Positions 8,647-20,320 of a stretch of DNA of 64,000 nt are shown here, in pieces (position 1 is the first letter of the stretch; each line of letters opens with the position of its first letter). The DNA lies in NCBI RefSeq assembly GCF_030816715.1, contig NZ_JAUSYH010000001.1, positions 2,356,001-2,420,000 on the forward strand, read 5' to 3'. Both the position numbers and the translations under genes were made by a program. The notes below the pieces were generated by a model. The model made no database searches. It was not told where the DNA came from and saw nothing but the letters and a program-made list of their open reading frames with translations. Source of the stretch: Streptomyces achromogenes. Its GTDB lineage: Bacteria > Actinomycetota > Actinomycetes > Streptomycetales > Streptomycetaceae.

Positions 8647-10398
8647 CTACGAAGCGGAGGGCGTCGCCTCCGGCTCCGACTCGACGGGTGCGGCGGTCGG
8701 CGTCGACGTCTCGGCGGCCGTGACGGTCAGCTCGACCGTGAGGACGGCTCCGCCGGTGGTGGTGATGCGCAGCAGGTAGGCGCCGGCGGTGTCGCCCGCG
8801 TACAACTGGGGCAGCCGCAGCAGGCCGTCGGCGTCCGTCTGCAGGTCCAGGGTGCGGACGGGGCTGTCGGCGGCGCCCTTGAAGTACGGGCCCTTGTCGT
8901 TCACGGTCGGGTCGTCGGCCGCCTTGACCAGGGTGGCGGTGGCCGCGACCTTGCCCGCCGCCGTTCCCTTGTACGTGGCCTTCACCTCGACCGCGTCGGC
9001 GAACTCCCCACCGACGGTGCAGGTGAGTGCGGTGTCGCCGGTGCGGGTGAGGACGTCGGCGGCGCGGGGGGTGACGGTGGCCGCGTAGTCGAGCGCGGAC
9101 AGCGTGCGGCCGAGGACGGTGGCGCGGACGGTGAAGGCGCCGCTCTTCTCGCCCGCCTGGAGGGCGGGCGCGAGGGCGATTCCCTTGCTGTCGGTGACGA
9201 TCGTGGCGACGTTCTCGCCGCCGGTGAACTCGGCGTCGGTGTCGCCGACGATGGTGAAGCGGATCCTGACCTTGGCGACGGCCTTGCCGGCCGCCGTCTC
9301 CGCCCGGGCGCTGACGCGGTCCGTGTAGACGTCGCCCGCCATGGCGGTGATCTTCGCCGGGCCCGCGGCCTCGAGGTGGTGGACCGTCTCGGTCGGCGTG
9401 GGGGCCGGCGTGGGCGTCGGAGTCGGCTTGGTGGGCGTGGACGGCTTCGTCGGCTTACCCGGCGTGGACGGCTTCGTCGGCCTGCCGGGCGCGTTCGGGA
9501 CCGACGGCGTACCGGGCGTCGTCGGGACGGACGGCGGGGACGGCGTGTAGTCGTCGCTGCGGTCGGTCGGCACGGTGCCGGTGCCGTCGGGGATCTCGTG
9601 CGAGCCCTTGCGGTAGTACTCCAGCCACGACAGGACCGTGTTCAGGTAGTCCGTGGAGTTGTTGTAGCTGAGGATCGCGGTGCGCATCCCGGACGTCGTC
9701 GCCATGTCCCAGCCGTAACGGCACAGGTAGTGGCCGGCGGCGAGGGCGGCGTCGTAGATGTTGTTGGGGTCCTTCTTGCCGTCGGCGTTGCCGTCGCGGC
9801 CCGCCCACGCCCAGGTGGACGGGATGAACTGCATGGGGCCCACGGCACGGTCGAAGGTCCGGTCGCCGTCGTAGGCGCCGTTGTCGGTGTCCCTGATGTT
9901 GGCGAATCCGCTGCCGTTGAGGACCGGTCCGAGGATCGGCGAGACGGTCGTGCCGTCGGCGGTGACGTCGCCGCCGCGCGCCTGGCCCGACTCGACCTTG
10001 CCGATGGCGGCGAGGAGTTGCCAGGGCAGGTTGCAGCCCGGCTTGGCCTGCGCCAGCTGGGCCTCGGCCTTCTTGTAGGCGTCCAGAACGGTCGCGGGGA
10101 TGCCGGCCTCGCCGGCGCCGCCGCCCGCCGGAGTGGTGGCGGAGCTCTGGGTCGGCGCCGGGTTGGGGCTGTGCAGGGGCGGCAGGTCCGTGTAGTAGGG
10201 CGAGTTGCCGGTGGCGCTGTCGTCCGTGCCGGCGTCGGCGCCGGCCTCGGTGGCGGGCGTGTCCGCGGCGGTCCGTCTGCCCTGGGTGTCGGCCGTGACG
10301 TCCGGTGCCTGGGACGCGGCCAGAGCCGCGACCGCCAGTGCGGCCACGGTCGTGTTGACCGCCCCCTTGCGCAGCCTGGTGCCGAAGTGCGCCGACAT
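8647..10398 (-). CDS. Secreted lytic murein transglycosylase with Ig-like domains
   Basis: Predicted to cleave peptidoglycan glycan strands outside the cell. The 583-residue protein has a signal peptide (about 1-37, ending ASQAPDVTA), a disordered Ser/Thr/Pro segment, then an MltB/SLT_2-type catalytic domain (about 100-285). The catalytic glutamate is E136 in AIGKVESG, with the FIPSTWAWAGRDGNADGKKD and AILSYNNSTDYL blocks following. A Pro/Thr/Lys-rich wall-spanning linker (about 285-345) leads to two Ig-like beta domains (about 350-560) and a disordered tail. The ATG at 10398 has GGGAGG nine bases upstream; the frame to 10431 has no such site. The Ig-like C-terminus is unusual for this enzyme class and may bind wall or matrix. 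Confidence 0.85.
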   Translation of the reverse strand: MSAHFGTRLRKGAVNTTVAALAVAALAASQAPDVTADTQGRRTAADTPATEAGADAGTDDSATGNSPYYTDLPPLHSPNPAPTQSSATTPAGGGAGEAGIPATVLDAYKKAEAQLAQAKPGCNLPWQLLAAIGKVESGQARGGDVTADGTTVSPILGPVLNGSGFANIRDTDNGAYDGDRTFDRAVGPMQFIPSTWAWAGRDGNADGKKDPNNIYDAALAAGHYLCRYGWDMATTSGMRTAILSYNNSTDYLNTVLSWLEYYRKGSHEIPDGTGTVPTDRSDDYTPSPPSVPTTPGTPSVPNAPGRPTKPSTPGKPTKPSTPTKPTPTPTPAPTPTETVHHLEAAGPAKITAMAGDVYTDRVSARAETAAGKAVAKVRIRFTIVGDTDAEFTGGENVATIVTDSKGIALAPALQAGEKSGAFTVRATVLGRTLSALDYAATVTPRAADVLTRTGDTALTCTVGGEFADAVEVKATYKGTAAGKVAATATLVKAADDPTVNDKGPYFKGAADSPVRTLDLQTDADGLLRLPQLYAGDTAGAYLLRITTTGGAVLTVELTVTAAETSTPTAAPVESEPEATPSAS

Positions 10399-10425
10399 GA
10401 AGTGAGACCCTCCCGGTGTCGCCGT

Positions 10426-10470
10426 TGCCACTCGCGTGACGAATCAACTGCCACTCGTGTGACGATCAAC
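10426..10470. repeat. Tandem 23/22-bp repeat in the transglycosylase leader
   Basis: Two adjacent near-identical units, 10426-10448 and 10449-10470, each read TGCCACTCG-Y-GTGACGA then TCAAC, differing by one substitution and one indel. They lie 28-72 bp upstream of the transglycosylase ATG. No known regulator box was recognised. The rest of the 10399-10705 gap is AT-richer than its surroundings and should hold promoters for both divergent genes. Confidence 0.55.
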
Positions 10471-10705
10471 CCGCCCCGCAGGTTGCACACGTGGGCGGTT
10501 TGCGTTGTTCTGTTCTTCTGTTCGGCACGCCTTCGGACGCGGCGACCCAGGCGACCCTACGACAACTTCTTTTTGACCGGCACCCGTTCGAGCGTCGTTT
10601 TCACCGGCCGCCCACGTGACGGGTGCCGGGAACCGCGCCCCGCACACCGGACGTCGTTGATCATCGGGTCGGCCGGCCCGTCGACATCCGCCCCCGGGAG
10701 CCCCG

Positions 10706-11578
10706 TTGCCGTTCACTCTGAGTCACGCCGCGGCCGTGCTGCCCGCCGTGCGCACCGACGGCTCCGGCCGCGGACGGCTGGTGCCTGCCGTTCTCGTGGC
10801 GGGGTCGTTCGCCCCCGACCTGACCTACTACGCGGCGAGCGTCCGGCCCGAGGCCATGGAGTTGGGCGACGTCACGCACTCCTTCACCGGCGTGTTCACG
10901 GTCGACGTGCCGCTGGCGTGGGCGCTCGTCGGGATGTGGCTGCTGGTGCGCGAACCACTGGTCGCGCTGCTGCCGCGCGCCCGGCAGGGCCGAACGGCCG
11001 CACTGACCCGTTGCGGAGCACCCCGCGCGCGTGCCCGGGCGTCCACGGCCCTGTGGTGGTACGTGTCTGCGGTGCTCGGCGCGCTGACTCACGTGGTGTG
11101 GGACGCGTTCACCCACCTCGACCGCTGGGGCATGCGGTTGTTCCCCGTGCTCGGCGAGAAGATCGCGGGCTCGCCCCTGTACTGGTATCTGCAGTACGGC
11201 GGGTCCGCGGCCGCGGCGGTGGTGATCGCCGTGTTCCTGGTGCGCGCGGTGCGCCGGGCGCCCGATGCCGAGCCGGTCGGGGTCACGGTGCTGTCGGCGG
11301 CGGACCGGTGGTGGGCCGCCGCCGTGATCGGCGGCTGTGCGCTGGTCGCAGCGGTACGGCGGGCCACGCGATGGTGGGACTACTGGGGTGCGCGAAACGC
11401 CAAGCCGTGGGAGCTCGTCCCGACGGTGTGTTTCGGCGCGGGGTCGGGGCTGGTCCTGGGTCTGCTGGTGTACGCCGTCGGCGTGCGGGTGTGGCGTCCG
11501 GCCGCCCCCGGCGGGCGCGCCGGGGAGCCGGAGTCGGCGGAGGTCAGCGCGGGAGGAAGCCGTCCCGGGGCCCGGTGA
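10706..11578 (+). CDS. DUF4184 family integral membrane protein
   Basis: A 290-residue polytopic membrane protein with about six hydrophobic segments. The N-terminus MPFTLSHAAAVLP is the signature of DUF4184, and a His/Asp-rich stretch follows (SFAPDLTYYAA, THSFTG, LTHVVWDAFTHLDRWG). The conserved H and D residues suggest metal-dependent hydrolase chemistry in the membrane, as proposed for related families, but this is inference. The TTG start at 10706 has GGGAG five bases upstream. The C-terminal 35 bp overlap the convergent hypothetical gene. No neighbour suggests a pathway. Confidence 0.8.
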   Translation: MPFTLSHAAAVLPAVRTDGSGRGRLVPAVLVAGSFAPDLTYYAASVRPEAMELGDVTHSFTGVFTVDVPLAWALVGMWLLVREPLVALLPRARQGRTAALTRCGAPRARARASTALWWYVSAVLGALTHVVWDAFTHLDRWGMRLFPVLGEKIAGSPLYWYLQYGGSAAAAVVIAVFLVRAVRRAPDAEPVGVTVLSAADRWWAAAVIGGCALVAAVRRATRWWDYWGARNAKPWELVPTVCFGAGSGLVLGLLVYAVGVRVWRPAAPGGRAGEPESAEVSAGGSRPGAR

Positions 11579-12011
11579 GAGGCGCGGGGGGCGCGACGAA
11601 GAGAGGGCTGCGGGCAGCCTGCCTGCGCGGTCCGCGGAGCCGACCGAGGACACGGAGGACGCTGAGGGCGCCGAGGACGCGTGCCAGGCGGCCGTGCGCC
11701 GCCTCGCCCCACTGCCGCCAGGCGTCGCCGCGCCGGACGAGCCGACGGACGAACGGGCCGACGGACGGACGGACGAGCCGGGCCGGCGACGGGGGCACGA
11801 TTCGGGCGGGCCCCGTGCCGCGCAGCCGTACGGCGGCCGTGCGCAGGGCGGCGTCGGGGGTGCTCGGGATGCGGGGAGTGGCGGCCCGGGGGGCGCGGGC
11901 GGGGCGGGGGCGGCTCCAGGGAGCGTTGCCGGGGCGGAGCCGCCCGGTCGCGGCGGCCGTGGCGTGAACGCGTGCGTGGGCCTTGCGGCGGTGGAGCATG
12001 CGTATACCCAT
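11544..12011 (-). CDS. Hypothetical basic protein
   Basis: A 155-residue Arg-rich protein beginning MGIRMLHRRKAHARV. The middle has LRTAAVRLRG, WRQWGEAAHGRLARVLGALSV and ends LFVAPPAPLTGP. Similar small proteins with an MGIRML start occur, to my recollection, in other streptomycetes. The ATG at 12009-12011 has AGGA about nine bases upstream. The reading frame continues upstream without a stop because of the GC bias, so length alone is no evidence. The gene overlaps the 3' end of the convergent DUF4184 gene by 35 bp. No domain or function recognised. Confidence 0.5.
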   Translation of the reverse strand: MGIRMLHRRKAHARVHATAAATGRLRPGNAPWSRPRPARAPRAATPRIPSTPDAALRTAAVRLRGTGPARIVPPSPARLVRPSVGPFVRRLVRRGDAWRQWGEAAHGRLARVLGALSVLRVLGRLRGPRRQAARSPLFVAPPAPLTGPRDGFLPR

Positions 12012-12631
12012 GGCCGCATCCTGACGGCCGGAGTCGGTCCGGTCCTGTTCTCGGGGGCCACGCGGGTGAGGCTCCTCGGTGGGGGAAGGGGCCCGGTCCC
12101 CGGCGTCCGTGTCCGCGTCGGCAGAGCACCGCCGACAGGGCCGCCCCCGGTTGCGGACACGCGAAGCGCCACCGACCGCCCGGGGCTGCCCGATCGCGCG
12201 CAGCCACCGTGCCGACGGCCGGCAGCCCGATCGACGGGCAGCCCGATCCACCGGCGGTGGACCCGCCCCGACCTCCGGAACGCGGAACGGCCGCCGGAGT
12301 ACCCACCCCGCCGGCCGCCGAGGCAAGACCGTCCGACCGCCGGAGAGCCAGAGCCGGCCGCTGACCGCGCCGGGACCCTGAACGGCCCCACGTCGTACCC
12401 GGGGTGGGAACGACGTCACGTCGCCGCCCGATCGGCTGCCGGAAGCCCGGCCGGTCACCGACGCAGGCACGAGCCGGACGCCCGCAAGCGGGAAGCATGC
12501 GCCCGGAAACCCACCGGACTCGAGCGGCCGGCCGGCCACCGGGGCCCGGCCGGCCTCCGCGGGCCGGTCGACCTCCGCCGGCCGGACTCCGCGGGCCGGC
12601 CGGACTCCGCGGGGCCGCCCGGCCGGCGAGG
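12012..12631. other. 620-bp gap between polA and the hypothetical gene
   Basis: No convincing gene is seen. Open frames here are compositional shadows. The polA-proximal end is a run of CG-rich short repeats (see 12541-12612). No standard terminator hairpin for polA was found apart from that repeat tract. A promoter for the 155-residue hypothetical gene must lie in the 12012-12200 part. Confidence 0.5.
12541..12612. repeat. Degenerate 18-bp tandem repeat after polA
   Basis: Two exact adjacent 18-bp units (12577-12594 and 12595-12612), each GCCGGCCGGACTCCGCGG, are preceded by two diverged copies from 12541. The units contain the palindrome GGCCGGCC-like core and lie 20-90 bp past the polA stop, so they may act as a transcription end region. 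Confidence 0.6.
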
Positions 12632-15359
12632 TCAGTGCGCCGCCGACTCCCAGTCCGTGCCCGCGCCGACCGACACGTCGAGAGGGGCCCTGAGCTGGAC
12701 GGCCACGGCCATCTCGCGGCGGACCAGCTCCTCCGCCGCCGCTTGCTCGCCGGGCGCGATCTCCAGGACGATTTCGTCGTGGACCTGGAGCAGCATGCGC
12801 GACTTGAGGTCCGCCGCCCGCAGCGCGGCGTCCACCTTGAGCATGGCGATCTTGACGATGTCCGCCGCCGTGCCCTGGATGGGCGCGTTGAGAGCCATGC
12901 GCTCGGCCGCCTCACGACGCTGACGGTTGTCGCTGTTGAGGTCGGGCAGATAGCGGCGGCGGCCGAACAGGGTCGCCGTGTAGCCGGTCGCGCGCGCCTC
13001 GTCGACGGCGCGGCGCAGGTAGTCCCGTACTCCGCCGAAGCGTTCGAAGTAGGCGTCCATCAGGGCGCGGGCCTCACCGGCCTCGATGTTCAGCTGCTGG
13101 GACAGGCCGAACGCCGACAGACCGTACGCCAGCCCGTACGACATGGCCTTGATCTTGCGGCGCATCTCCGCGTCCACCGCGTCCCGCGCGACGCCGAACA
13201 CCTGCGAGGCGGCCGTGGTGTGCAGGTCCTCGCCGGAGGTGAACGCCTCGATGAGACCCGCGTCCTCGGAGAGGTGGGCCATCACGCGCAGTTCGATCTG
13301 GCTGTAGTCGGCCGTCATCAGCGACTCGAAGCCCTCGCCGACGACGAACCCGCGGCGAATCGCCCGGCCCTCGTCCGTGCGGACGGGGATGTTCTGCAGG
13401 TTGGGGTCGGTGGACGACAGGCGGCCCGTCGCGGCGACCGTCTGGTTGAAGGTCGTGTGGATACGGCCGTCCGCGGCGATGGTCTTGATCAGGCCCTCGA
13501 CGGTGACACGGAGCTTTGCCTGCTCGCGGTGGCGGAGCATGATGACCGGCAGCTCGTTGTCCGTCTGGCCGGCGAGCCAGGCCAGCGCGTCGGCGTCGGT
13601 GGTGTAGCCGGTCTTGGTCTTCTTCGTCTTGGGCAGGCCCAGTTCGCCGAACAGCACCTCCTGGAGCTGCTTGGGCGACCCCAGGTTGAACTCGTGGCCG
13701 GCGGCCGCGTGCGCCTCCTTCACGGCCTGCTGGACCGCGCCCGCGAACATCTGCTCCATGGCCTCCAGATGGGCGCGGTCGGCCGCGATGCCGTGCCGCT
13801 CCATACGGGCCAGGAGGGCCGACGTCGGCAGTTCCATGTCGCGCAGCAGGTCCGCCGCGCCGACCTCGTCCAGCCGGCCGCGGAAGGACGCGCCGAGGTC
13901 CACGATGGTGCGGGCCTGCACCATGAGCGCCTCGGCCTCGGCGCCGTCGTCCGTGCCGAAGGCGAGCTGGCCGTCGGCCGCGGCGGCCGGAGCCAGTTCG
14001 CGGCCCAGGTACTCCAGGGACAGCGCGTCCAGGTCGAAGGAGCGGCGGCCGGGCTTGACCAGGTAGGCGGCGAGAGCGGTGTCCATGAGGACGCCGGCGA
14101 CTGACCAGCCGTGCTCGGCGAAGACCCGCATGGCGCTCTTCGCGTCGTGCAGCACCTTGGGGCGGTCCTCGGCGGCGAGCCAGGCCGCCCACGCGTTCTC
14201 GTCCGTCTCGTCGAGCTCCGTCGGGTCGAACCAGGCGGCCGCTCCCTCGGAGGCGGCCAGCGCGATCTCGGTGACCGAGCCGGCGCCCAGCGCCCAGGCG
14301 TCGACGGTGGCCACGCCCAGGGTCAGCGCGCCGTGCTCGGCGAGCCAGCCGGCCAGCTCGCCGGCGCCCAGCACCGTGCCGTCCAGCTCCACACCGCCGG
14401 TGATCACCGGGGCGGCCTCGGCCTCCTGGCCCCCCGGGTCCACGGCGAGCAGCCGCTCACGCAGCGACGGGTTCCTGATCTCCAGGGTGTCCAGGATCAT
14501 CGCGACGGCGGTGCGGTCGTACGGGATGCGCTCCAGGTCGGTGACCGACTTCGGCAACTCGACGTCACGGACCATCTCGGTGAGGCGGCGGTTGAGCTTG
14601 ACCGATTCCAGGTGGTCGCGCAGGTTCTGCCCGGCCTTGCCCTTGACCTCCTCGACGCGCTCGACGAGCTCCGCGAACGAACCGAACTGGTTGATCCACT
14701 TCGCGGCCGTCTTCTCGCCGACGCCCGGAATGCCCGGCAGGTTGTCCGACGGGTCGCCGCGCAGGGCCGCGAAGTCGGGGTACTGCGCCGGGGTCAACGC
14801 GTACTTCTCGAAGACCTTCTCCGGGGTGAACCGGGTCAGCTCCGAGACGCCCTTCGTCGGATACAGCACGGTGGTGTGCTCGGAGACCAGCTGGAAGGAG
14901 TCGCGGTCGCCGGTGACGATCAGCACCTCGAAACCCGCCGCCTCGGCCTGGGTGGCCAGGGTGGCGATGACGTCGTCGGCCTCGAAGCCGTCCACCGCGA
15001 AGGCGGGAGACGTGCATCGCGTCGAGCAGTTCGCCGATCAGCTCGACCTGGCCCTTGAACTCGTCGGGCGTCTTGGAGCGGTTCGCCTTGTACTCGGTGA
15101 ACTCCTCGGAACGCCACGTCTTGCGGGAGACGTCGAACGCGACCGCGAAGTGCGTGGGCGCCTCGTCACGCAGCGTGTTGGCGAGCATCGACGCGAAGCC
15201 GTAGATCGCGTTGGTGGGCTGGCCCGTCGCGGTGGTGAAGTTCTCCGCGGGCAACGCGAAGAACGCGCGGTAGGCCAGCGAGTGCCCGTCCATGAGCATC
15301 AGGCGCGGACGGCTTTCGCCGGAGGGGGTCTCGGTCTTCTTCGATGCTGTCTCTGCCAC
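12632..15359 (-). pseudogene. polA: DNA polymerase I, frame interrupted by one extra base
   Basis: PolA fills gaps and removes RNA primers. The gene starts at GTG 15359 (MAETASKKTETPSG) with the 5'-nuclease domain (LMLMDGHSLAYRAFFAL, FDVSRKTWR). The C-terminal two-thirds has a degenerate 3'-5' exonuclease domain lacking the acidic proofreading residues (GVATVDAWALG where a DTET-type motif is expected). The polymerase domain follows, with motif A DYSQIELRV, motif B KAMSYGLAYG and motif C QVHDEIVLE. Lack of proofreading is normal for actinobacterial PolA. The frame breaks near 15,003: HVSR is followed by an extra C, so the expected FAVDGFEADDV continuation is one base out of frame. Total length is 3 x 909 + 1 nt, as expected for a single insertion in a 908-residue protein. 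It may be a sequencing error or a real lesion. Confidence 0.9.
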
Positions 15360-15569
15360 GCCCCCGATCCTGCCACGCCCCACTGACACTCGGTCCCGGC
15401 CGCCACGGATCCCGCCACCCGGCCTCGCGGAACCGCCCCGCGGAACCCGCCGCTCCCCCGCTTCGCGGGCCTGCCCCGGGGGGACCCGGCCCGCCCGGGT
15501 TCGATGTCGGCGCCGCGTGCGAGGATCGGTGGCATACCGCACCCGTGGCAGGTCGAAGGAGAGCGTGCG

Positions 15570-17849
<2,280 letters not shown>

Positions 17850-17901
17850 GCGTTCGCTTAAGTCACCGCCGGACTTGTATCGACGAACGGAGCCGGGCCC
17901 C

Positions 17902-18390
17902 ATGGGCGAGCAGCAGCACGTGAAGTTCCCGCAGGAAGTCATCGACGAGTACGCCGCGCTCGGCGTGGACATCCTCGCCCTGTTCTCCGCCGGACACCTC
18001 GGCACCCGCATGGGGGTGCAGATCCTCGAGGCCTCCGCCGACCGGGTCGTCGCCACCATGCCCGTCGAGGGCAACACCCAGCCCTACGGACTGCTGCACG
18101 GCGGCGCCTCCGCGGTCCTCGCCGAGACGATCGGCTCGGTCGGCGCCATGCTGCACGGCGGCAGCTCCAAGATCGCCGTCGGCGTCGACCTGAACTGCAC
18201 CCACCACCGCGGAGCCCGTTCCGGCCTGGTCACCGGCGTGGCCACACCGGTGCACCGCGGACGCTCCACCGCCACCTACGAGATCGTGATCAGCGACGAG
18301 GACGAACGCCGCGTGTGCACGGCACGGCTGACCTGCCTGCTGCGCGACGTCCGCGCCGGCGACGGGGCCCACCTCCCCTCGAGCGACTGA
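17902..18390 (+). CDS. Hotdog-fold thioesterase (PaaI family)
   Basis: A 162-residue single hotdog domain predicted to hydrolyse acyl- or aryl-CoA thioesters. The active-site segment is TQPYGLLHGGASAVLAETIGS, with the HGG loop and the catalytic acidic residue on the following helix; VGVDLNCTHHRGARSG and the C-terminal VCTARLTCLLRD strand are typical. The ATG at 17902 has a GGAG nine bases upstream. It may be co-transcribed with the oxidoreductase gene 52 bp upstream. The CoA substrate cannot be read from the sequence. Confidence 0.85.
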   Translation: MGEQQHVKFPQEVIDEYAALGVDILALFSAGHLGTRMGVQILEASADRVVATMPVEGNTQPYGLLHGGASAVLAETIGSVGAMLHGGSSKIAVGVDLNCTHHRGARSGLVTGVATPVHRGRSTATYEIVISDEDERRVCTARLTCLLRDVRAGDGAHLPSSD

Positions 18391-18395
18391 CGCCC

Positions 18396-18460
18396 GCGGG
18401 GTGCGCCGGCCGGCGTCCCACGCCTTCCGGCACCCCCGGGAAGCCGACGGCGCACCCCGC
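18396..18460 (+). terminator. Possible terminator after the thioesterase gene
   Basis: A perfect 13-bp inverted repeat (18396-18408 and 18448-18460) begins six bases after the thioesterase stop. Its 39-nt loop is long for an efficient terminator. Confidence 0.5.
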
Positions 18461-18976
18461 CCGGGCTCAACTCACCCCGCCCCGGCCCGCATCCGCCGAT
18501 TTTTTCGAAGCGGCGCAGGCAACTCCCCACGGAAAAGCGTCGCTCAACGTCGGACTTTCTTTCCCGGACGTAACTCTACGTAATGCGGGCGCAATGCGAG
18601 AACGGGGTTCCGGCCCCGGCCCGCCCTCTGCGCGCAAGCCCTTCGGGGCCCTACAGGTCGCCTCCAGCAACAAATCCTGGTCATTACCAAAATGCTCGAG
18701 ACACCTGAACCCCGCCGGGTTCGTCCTGCACGTTCTCACCATGTGGACAGGACGAATCGGTGCTATCTCCACTCTTCCACCCTCCAAGTACCGCTCTGCA
18801 TTACCTCGTGTCATAACAAGAGCGTCACAGCCTTGGTCAGACCCTCCTCCGAGTTCCCTCCCCGCGCCTAGAGTCACGCCCAGTCACCGCGCCACCGGTT
18901 TCGAAGTCCATTCGGCCCAGCGCTCGACTCGGCGAGTTCCAGGGGGGACCGCCGTGCCAGGGAAAGGACCTGATTC
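18461..18976. other. Regulatory gap upstream of the liv operon
   Basis: About 515 bp with no credible gene and lower GC than the surroundings, including a T6 run at 18499. It must hold the liv promoter. A TAGAGT at about 18869 could be a -10 element but no convincing -35 stands 16-18 bp before it. A 9-bp inverted repeat at 18720-18756 is listed separately. Confidence 0.5.
18720..18756. promoter_or_regulatory. Inverted repeat upstream of livK
   Basis: TTCGTCCTG (18720-18728) and its exact complement CAGGACGAA (18748-18756) are separated by 19 nt. It lies 220 bp upstream of livK and could be an operator or an RNA hairpin. No regulator is assigned. Confidence 0.35.
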
Positions 18977-20206
18977 GTGCGTCAACGTTCGATCATCGCC
19001 ATCACCGCCGCACTCGCGGCGGGATCGCTGACACTCACTGCCTGTGGGTCGCGTGACGACGACGGCAAGAGCAGCAGCGGAGACAAGACCACCGTCGTGA
19101 TCGGCGTCGACGCCCCGCTCACCGGCGACCTGTCCGCGCTCGGCCTCGGCATCAAGAACTCCGCCGACCTCGCCGCGAAGACCGCCAACAAGAAGGAATA
19201 CGTCAAGGGCGTCGAATTCAAGATCGAAGCCCTCGACGACCAGGCGCAGCCCTCCGTCGGCCAGCAGAACGCCCAGAAGTTCATCAGCGACAAGGAAGTC
19301 CTCGGCGTCGTCGGCCCGCTGAACTCCAGCGTCTCCCAGCAGATGCAGAAGCCCTTCAGCGACGCAGGCCTCACCCAGGTCTCCCCCGCCAACACCGGCA
19401 CCGAGCTGACCCAGGGCGACGGCTGGAAGACCGGCAACTCGGTCCGCCCCTTCAAGACGTTCTTCCGCACCGCCACCACGGACGAGATCCAGGGCGCCTT
19501 CGCCGCCGAGTACCTCTTCTCCAAGGCCGGCAAGAAGAAGGTCTACCTGATCGACGACCAGAAGACCTACGGCGCCGGCCTCGCCGCCTCCTTCAAGGCG
19601 AACTTCACCAAGCTCGGCGGCCAGATCGTCGGCACCGACCACGTCAACCCCGACGACCGCGACTTCAACGCCGTCGTCGCCAAGATCAAGAAGACCGGCG
19701 CCGACGCCCTCTACTACGGCGGCGAATACCCCGCCGCCGCACCCCTGAGCCAGCAGCTCAAGGACAGCGGCCAGAACATCCCCCTCATGGGCGGCGACGG
19801 CATCTACTCCGGCGAGTTCCCCAAGCTCAACAAGAAGGCCGAAGGCGACCTCGCCACCTCCGTCGGCAAGCCCGTCGAAGACCTGCCCTCCGCCAAGGAG
19901 TTCATCGCGAACTACAAGACGGCCGGCTACAAGGACGCCTACGAGGCCTACGGCGGCCTCACCTACGACGCCACCTGGGCCGTCATCGAGGCCGTCAAGC
20001 TGGCCGTCGAAGGCAATGACGGCAAGGTCCCGGCCGAGGGCCGCAAGGCAGTCCTCGACGCCATGGCGAAGGTCAAGTTCGACGGCGTCACCGGCACCAT
20101 CTCCTTCGACGAGTTCGGCGACACCACCAACCACATGATGACCGCCTACAAGGTCACCGGCGGCGCGTGGACGCCCGAATACAGCGCCGCACCCAACGTC
20201 AGCTGA
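18977..20206 (+). CDS. livK: Branched-chain amino acid ABC transporter, substrate-binding lipoprotein
   Basis: A 409-residue extracytoplasmic binding protein of the LivJ/LivK (HAAT) type, predicted to capture leucine, isoleucine and valine or related substrates. The signal peptide ends in a lipobox LTAC at residues 20-23, so the mature protein is lipid-anchored at Cys23. The mature part has VVIGVDAPLTGDLSALG, VVGPLNSSVSQQM and YYGGEYPAAAPLSQQ, matching Peripla_BP_6 folds. GTG start at 18977 with AAAGGA eight bases upstream. First gene of a five-gene operon; the 114-bp gap to livH is the longest in the unit, fitting a separately abundant binding-protein message. Confidence 0.92.
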   Translation: MRQRSIIAITAALAAGSLTLTACGSRDDDGKSSSGDKTTVVIGVDAPLTGDLSALGLGIKNSADLAAKTANKKEYVKGVEFKIEALDDQAQPSVGQQNAQKFISDKEVLGVVGPLNSSVSQQMQKPFSDAGLTQVSPANTGTELTQGDGWKTGNSVRPFKTFFRTATTDEIQGAFAAEYLFSKAGKKKVYLIDDQKTYGAGLAASFKANFTKLGGQIVGTDHVNPDDRDFNAVVAKIKKTGADALYYGGEYPAAAPLSQQLKDSGQNIPLMGGDGIYSGEFPKLNKKAEGDLATSVGKPVEDLPSAKEFIANYKTAGYKDAYEAYGGLTYDATWAVIEAVKLAVEGNDGKVPAEGRKAVLDAMAKVKFDGVTGTISFDEFGDTTNHMMTAYKVTGGAWTPEYSAAPNVS

Positions 20207-20320
20207 ACGAAGCAGGAGCAACCACTCCTCCCCACTTCACGCAGTGATCAGACCGCGCGGGAGTGCCCACCAGCGCTCCCGCGCGGCGCCATATCCGAAC
20301 CACTCCACGGAGGCCCTGCG

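Noticed and set aside
10399..10705. c-di-AMP (ydaO) riboswitch before the transglycosylase gene
   Set aside because: Looked for because such genes often carry one in actinobacteria, but the conserved ydaO core sequences were not found.
12404..14104. 566-codon plus-strand frame antisense to polA
   Set aside because: Shadow composition and full overlap with polymerase motifs on the other strand.
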